Shown: positions 62,446-64,000 of the stretch, in pieces
How the letters are laid out: every line of letters begins with the position of its first letter
How positions within the stretch are numbered: the first letter of the stretch is position 1
Source of the DNA: JBBRCE01 sp038205115
GTDB taxonomy: Bacteria; Planctomycetota; Planctomycetia; Pirellulales; JBBRCE01
NCBI GenBank assembly: GCA_038205115.1
Contig: JBBRCE010000019.1
Span: 19,462-83,461 of the forward strand
Length of the DNA stretch: 64,000 bases
Direction of reading: 5' to 3'
Made by a program: the position numbers and the translations under genes
The notes under the pieces: model-generated
Databases searched by the model: none
The model's input: only the letters and a program-made list of their open reading frames with translations
Told to the model about the DNA's origin: nothing

Positions 62446-63338
62446 ATGTCCATACCGTTTACATGCTCAAATTGCGGAACTCTAACCAACGTGCCCGATC
62501 AAGACGCGGGTCAGTCCGTGCCGTGCGCAAGTGCGGCAAGACTGGTTCCATTCCCGGCGGCTCAGCCGGTTTGTCGACTCCGACTGCGAGCAGCGGCGGC
62601 TCGAAAACATGGGTTGTGATTCTGGCGGTGGTTTTGGTCGGCGCTGTGATTTGTAGCGTGATTCTGGCCGCACTATTGATTCCAACATTTTCCACGTCCC
62701 GCGAACAGGCCAAGAACCTGGTGTCGGAAGGCAATTTGCAGCAAATCGGCCTGGCGCTGATGAAATATCGAATGCAACACGGCGAATACCCACCAGCCTA
62801 TGTAGCCGGCACCGATGGCAAACCGCTGTACAGTTGGCGGGTGTTGATGCTTCCTTACATGGATCAAGAGGCGTTATACCAGAAGTTCGATAAAACCAAG
62901 GCTTGGGATAGCCCGGAAAATAAGCCGATCAGTGACCTGGCGTTGGATTTGTTTCAAAATCCGAACGAGGAATCCAAGGGCACCTCGCTCACCGATTATG
63001 TCGCCGCAGTCGGCGACGAGACGCTGTTTGTGCCGCCACCGCAAAAAGTTGTTGACGACATGAACGTCTCGCCGAGCACAATTGCGGTTGGCGAGATTGC
63101 CCACAGCAAAATTCATTGGGCTGAACCACGCGACCTCGACGTTTCCACGATGAGCATGAAACTCAAGGATCCTGCCGGAACCGGGTTTTCCAATTCTTCG
63201 GGCCGGAAGACCGTCAACGTCGCGTTGGCGGATGCGCGCGTGCTAAGCTTGCACGCCGATATCGACCCGCGAACCCTACGAGAGCTATTGACCAGAAACG
63301 GCAAAAAGTCCGTTGATCCCGCGGCGTTCTTGGATTGA
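62446..63338 (+). CDS. Zinc-ribbon DUF1559-like protein, frameshifted near N-terminus
   Basis: From the ATG at 62446 (AAGG 7 bases upstream) the product starts SIPFTCSNCG, a zinc-ribbon motif shared with the partial copy at 63784, then reaches VPC where one base is missing (around 62527-62528). The other frame continues KCGKTGSIPGG, an inner-membrane helix (VVILAVVLVGAVICSVILAALLI) and a DUF1559-type domain (NLQQIGLALMKYRMQHGEYPP, YSWRVLMLPYMDQEALY). The second C-x2-C pair is split by the shift. A disrupted gene or a sequence error is likely. Confidence 0.75.
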
Positions 63339-63362
63339 GGAACGATCGGAAAAACAAGTTCC

Positions 63363-63703
63363 TCTGAGTGAGCCGCACGCTGCTGATGATCGCACTCACC
63401 GACTCGAACGAAAAACGGAACTTGTCGATCGGTCGTTTCTGAGTCGCTTGAATCGCAATCCGTTACTTTCACCGCGAAGGCGCAAAGTGCGCGAAGGAAA
63501 ATGAGTAGGAGCCATCACACGCTCGCAACTTACTCAACAACGTTTGCAGAACACATTTATGATCCGCCGTCACTTCTGCTTTTTCTTCGCGGCCCTTGCG
63601 CCTTCGCAGTAAACTCGACTTCCACACACTTGAGTGAGGCGCGCTCTCCTCGGGATCGCACGCGTCGACTTGAACGAAAAACGGAAGTTATTTTGGTCGT
63701 TCT
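63363..63703 (+). repeat. Imperfect direct repeat of about 75 bases flanking the inverted pair
   Basis: Copy A 63363-63439 and copy B 63628-63703 share GAGTGAG, GATCGCAC and GAACGAAAAACGGAA, with small gaps, and lie on either side of the inverted repeat. Confidence 0.6.
63468..63613. repeat. Inverted repeat pair, CGAAGGCGCAAAG type
   Basis: Arm 1 (63468-63500) includes GCGAAGGCGCAAAG; arm 2 (63580-63613), read on the other strand, includes GCGAAGGCGCAAG. The arms are roughly 80 % alike by eye over about 33 bases and lie about 80 bases apart. Confidence 0.6.
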
Positions 63704-63783
63704 AAAGGCAGTGGGGCGCGCTGTATACTTTGCGTTGAGTCAGCGAGTTATTGTTAGCAATTACACTCATCATGGTTAGCAAC

Positions 63784-63942
63784 ATGCCCATCTCATTTAC
63801 TTGCCCACACTGTGGAACTCCTACCAATGTGCCGGATCAATATGCGGGCCAGTCGGGGCCAGGGCCAGCGCGCACTCTGGGTAAAATGGGCTGGCGCGGC
63901 AAGGCGGTCTGTATTAGGAAGGAGGGCTGCAAAACGACGTGA
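63784..63942 (+). pseudogene. Truncated zinc-ribbon DUF1559-like gene remnant
   Basis: From ATG 63784: PISFTCPHCGTPTNVPDQYAGQSG parallels the start of the 62446 gene, including the first C-x2-C pair. After GQSG the sequence diverges (the second C-x2-C pair is lost) and ends at a stop after 52 residues, with no membrane helix or DUF1559 domain. It appears to be a truncated duplicate. Confidence 0.55.
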
Positions 63943-63980
63943 GTTCGTCGTTGGTATCACATCTACCTAACAGGCATCCC

Positions 63981-64000
63981 ATGAGCATGGACGTTCCCTT
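63981..64000 (+). CDS. Possible start of a third gene copy (cut by window edge)
   Basis: ATG at 63981 reads M-S-M-D-V-P and then leaves the window. Its short Met/Ser start before a hydrophobic residue resembles the starts at 62446 and 63784, but only six codons are visible. Confidence 0.3.

Larger units (their letters stand above)
63339..63783. other. 445-base intergenic region with direct and inverted repeats
   Basis: Contains an imperfect direct repeat (63363-63439 and 63628-63703; both include GATCGCAC and a GAACGAAAAACGGAA core) and an imperfect inverted repeat pair (63468-63500 and 63580-63613) based on GCGAAGGCGCAA. A TATACT box at 63724-63729 precedes the next gene copy. No protein gene is convincing. 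Confidence 0.65.

Noticed and set aside
62500..62560. Programmed ribosomal frameshift in the DUF1559 gene
   Set aside because: No X-XXY-YYZ slippery heptamer or downstream pseudoknot candidate was seen; a one-base loss explains the pattern more simply.

Overview
The window looks like a chromosome segment of a planctomycete (phylum Planctomycetota; order not resolvable by eye). The basis is a set of families characteristic of that phylum: a DUF1549/DUF1553 protein with haem-like Cys motifs, a cytochrome-type plus WD40 protein, a DUF1559 protein with an N-terminal zinc ribbon, a DUF4159 protein in a MoxR/vWA cluster, and many secreted coiled-coil or HEAT proteins of unknown role. DNA is moderately GC-rich and coding density is high. 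I see no phage, insertion sequence or CRISPR array. One tRNA gene is present, tRNA-Leu(CAG).

Layout. 1-11.7 kb: 3' end of endonuclease-type mutL, a tandem-fused ABC-2 permease, secreted small proteins, a TPR protein, a UvrD/PcrA helicase, a nitroreductase and small ORFs. 11.7-15.4 kb: a CPBP (CAAX-type) membrane protease and a secreted beta-propeller/phosphoesterase. 15.5-24.8 kb is an amino-acid biosynthesis block: argB, an unknown secreted HEAT-like gene, argD and argF on the plus strand, facing lysC (four ACT domains), an apgM-like metalloenzyme and hom on the minus strand. The apgM-like gene sits where a homoserine kinase is expected. 25-30 kb: tRNA-Leu, an internally duplicated 5+5 membrane protein, a UbiD-family decarboxylase, an atypical creatininase-family protein and dapA.

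30.3-45.2 kb is a long co-directional cluster: MoxR ATPase, DUF58, two vWA membrane proteins, a large coiled-coil membrane protein, a DUF4159 protein with four consecutive cysteines, a metallophosphatase-like/tetrahaem protein and a giant HEAT protein. Several junctions are 4-bp ATGA overlaps, and a perfect TATAAT lies upstream of moxR. This is the best candidate for a poorly described multi-protein envelope machine.

45.4-56 kb: a Dus-type tRNA-dihydrouridine synthase, then a second envelope block of three giant secreted proteins (Ig-like/DUF1549/DUF1553; pre-peptidase-like with coiled coil; cytochrome-like WD40 protein with coiled coil) and a SnoaL-like protein. 56-61 kb (minus): a TolC-like lipoprotein whose 3' end overlaps a WYL regulator by 83 bp, which in turn overlaps an amidase by 4 bp. 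61-64 kb: a VCBS/FG-GAP protein, then a degenerating tandem set of zinc-ribbon DUF1559 genes: one copy with a one-base frameshift, one truncated copy and a possible third start at the window edge, with unusual intergenic repeats between them.

Function calls rest on motif recognition by eye. Residue positions are approximate and starts were chosen by ribosome-binding site and signal-peptide logic.
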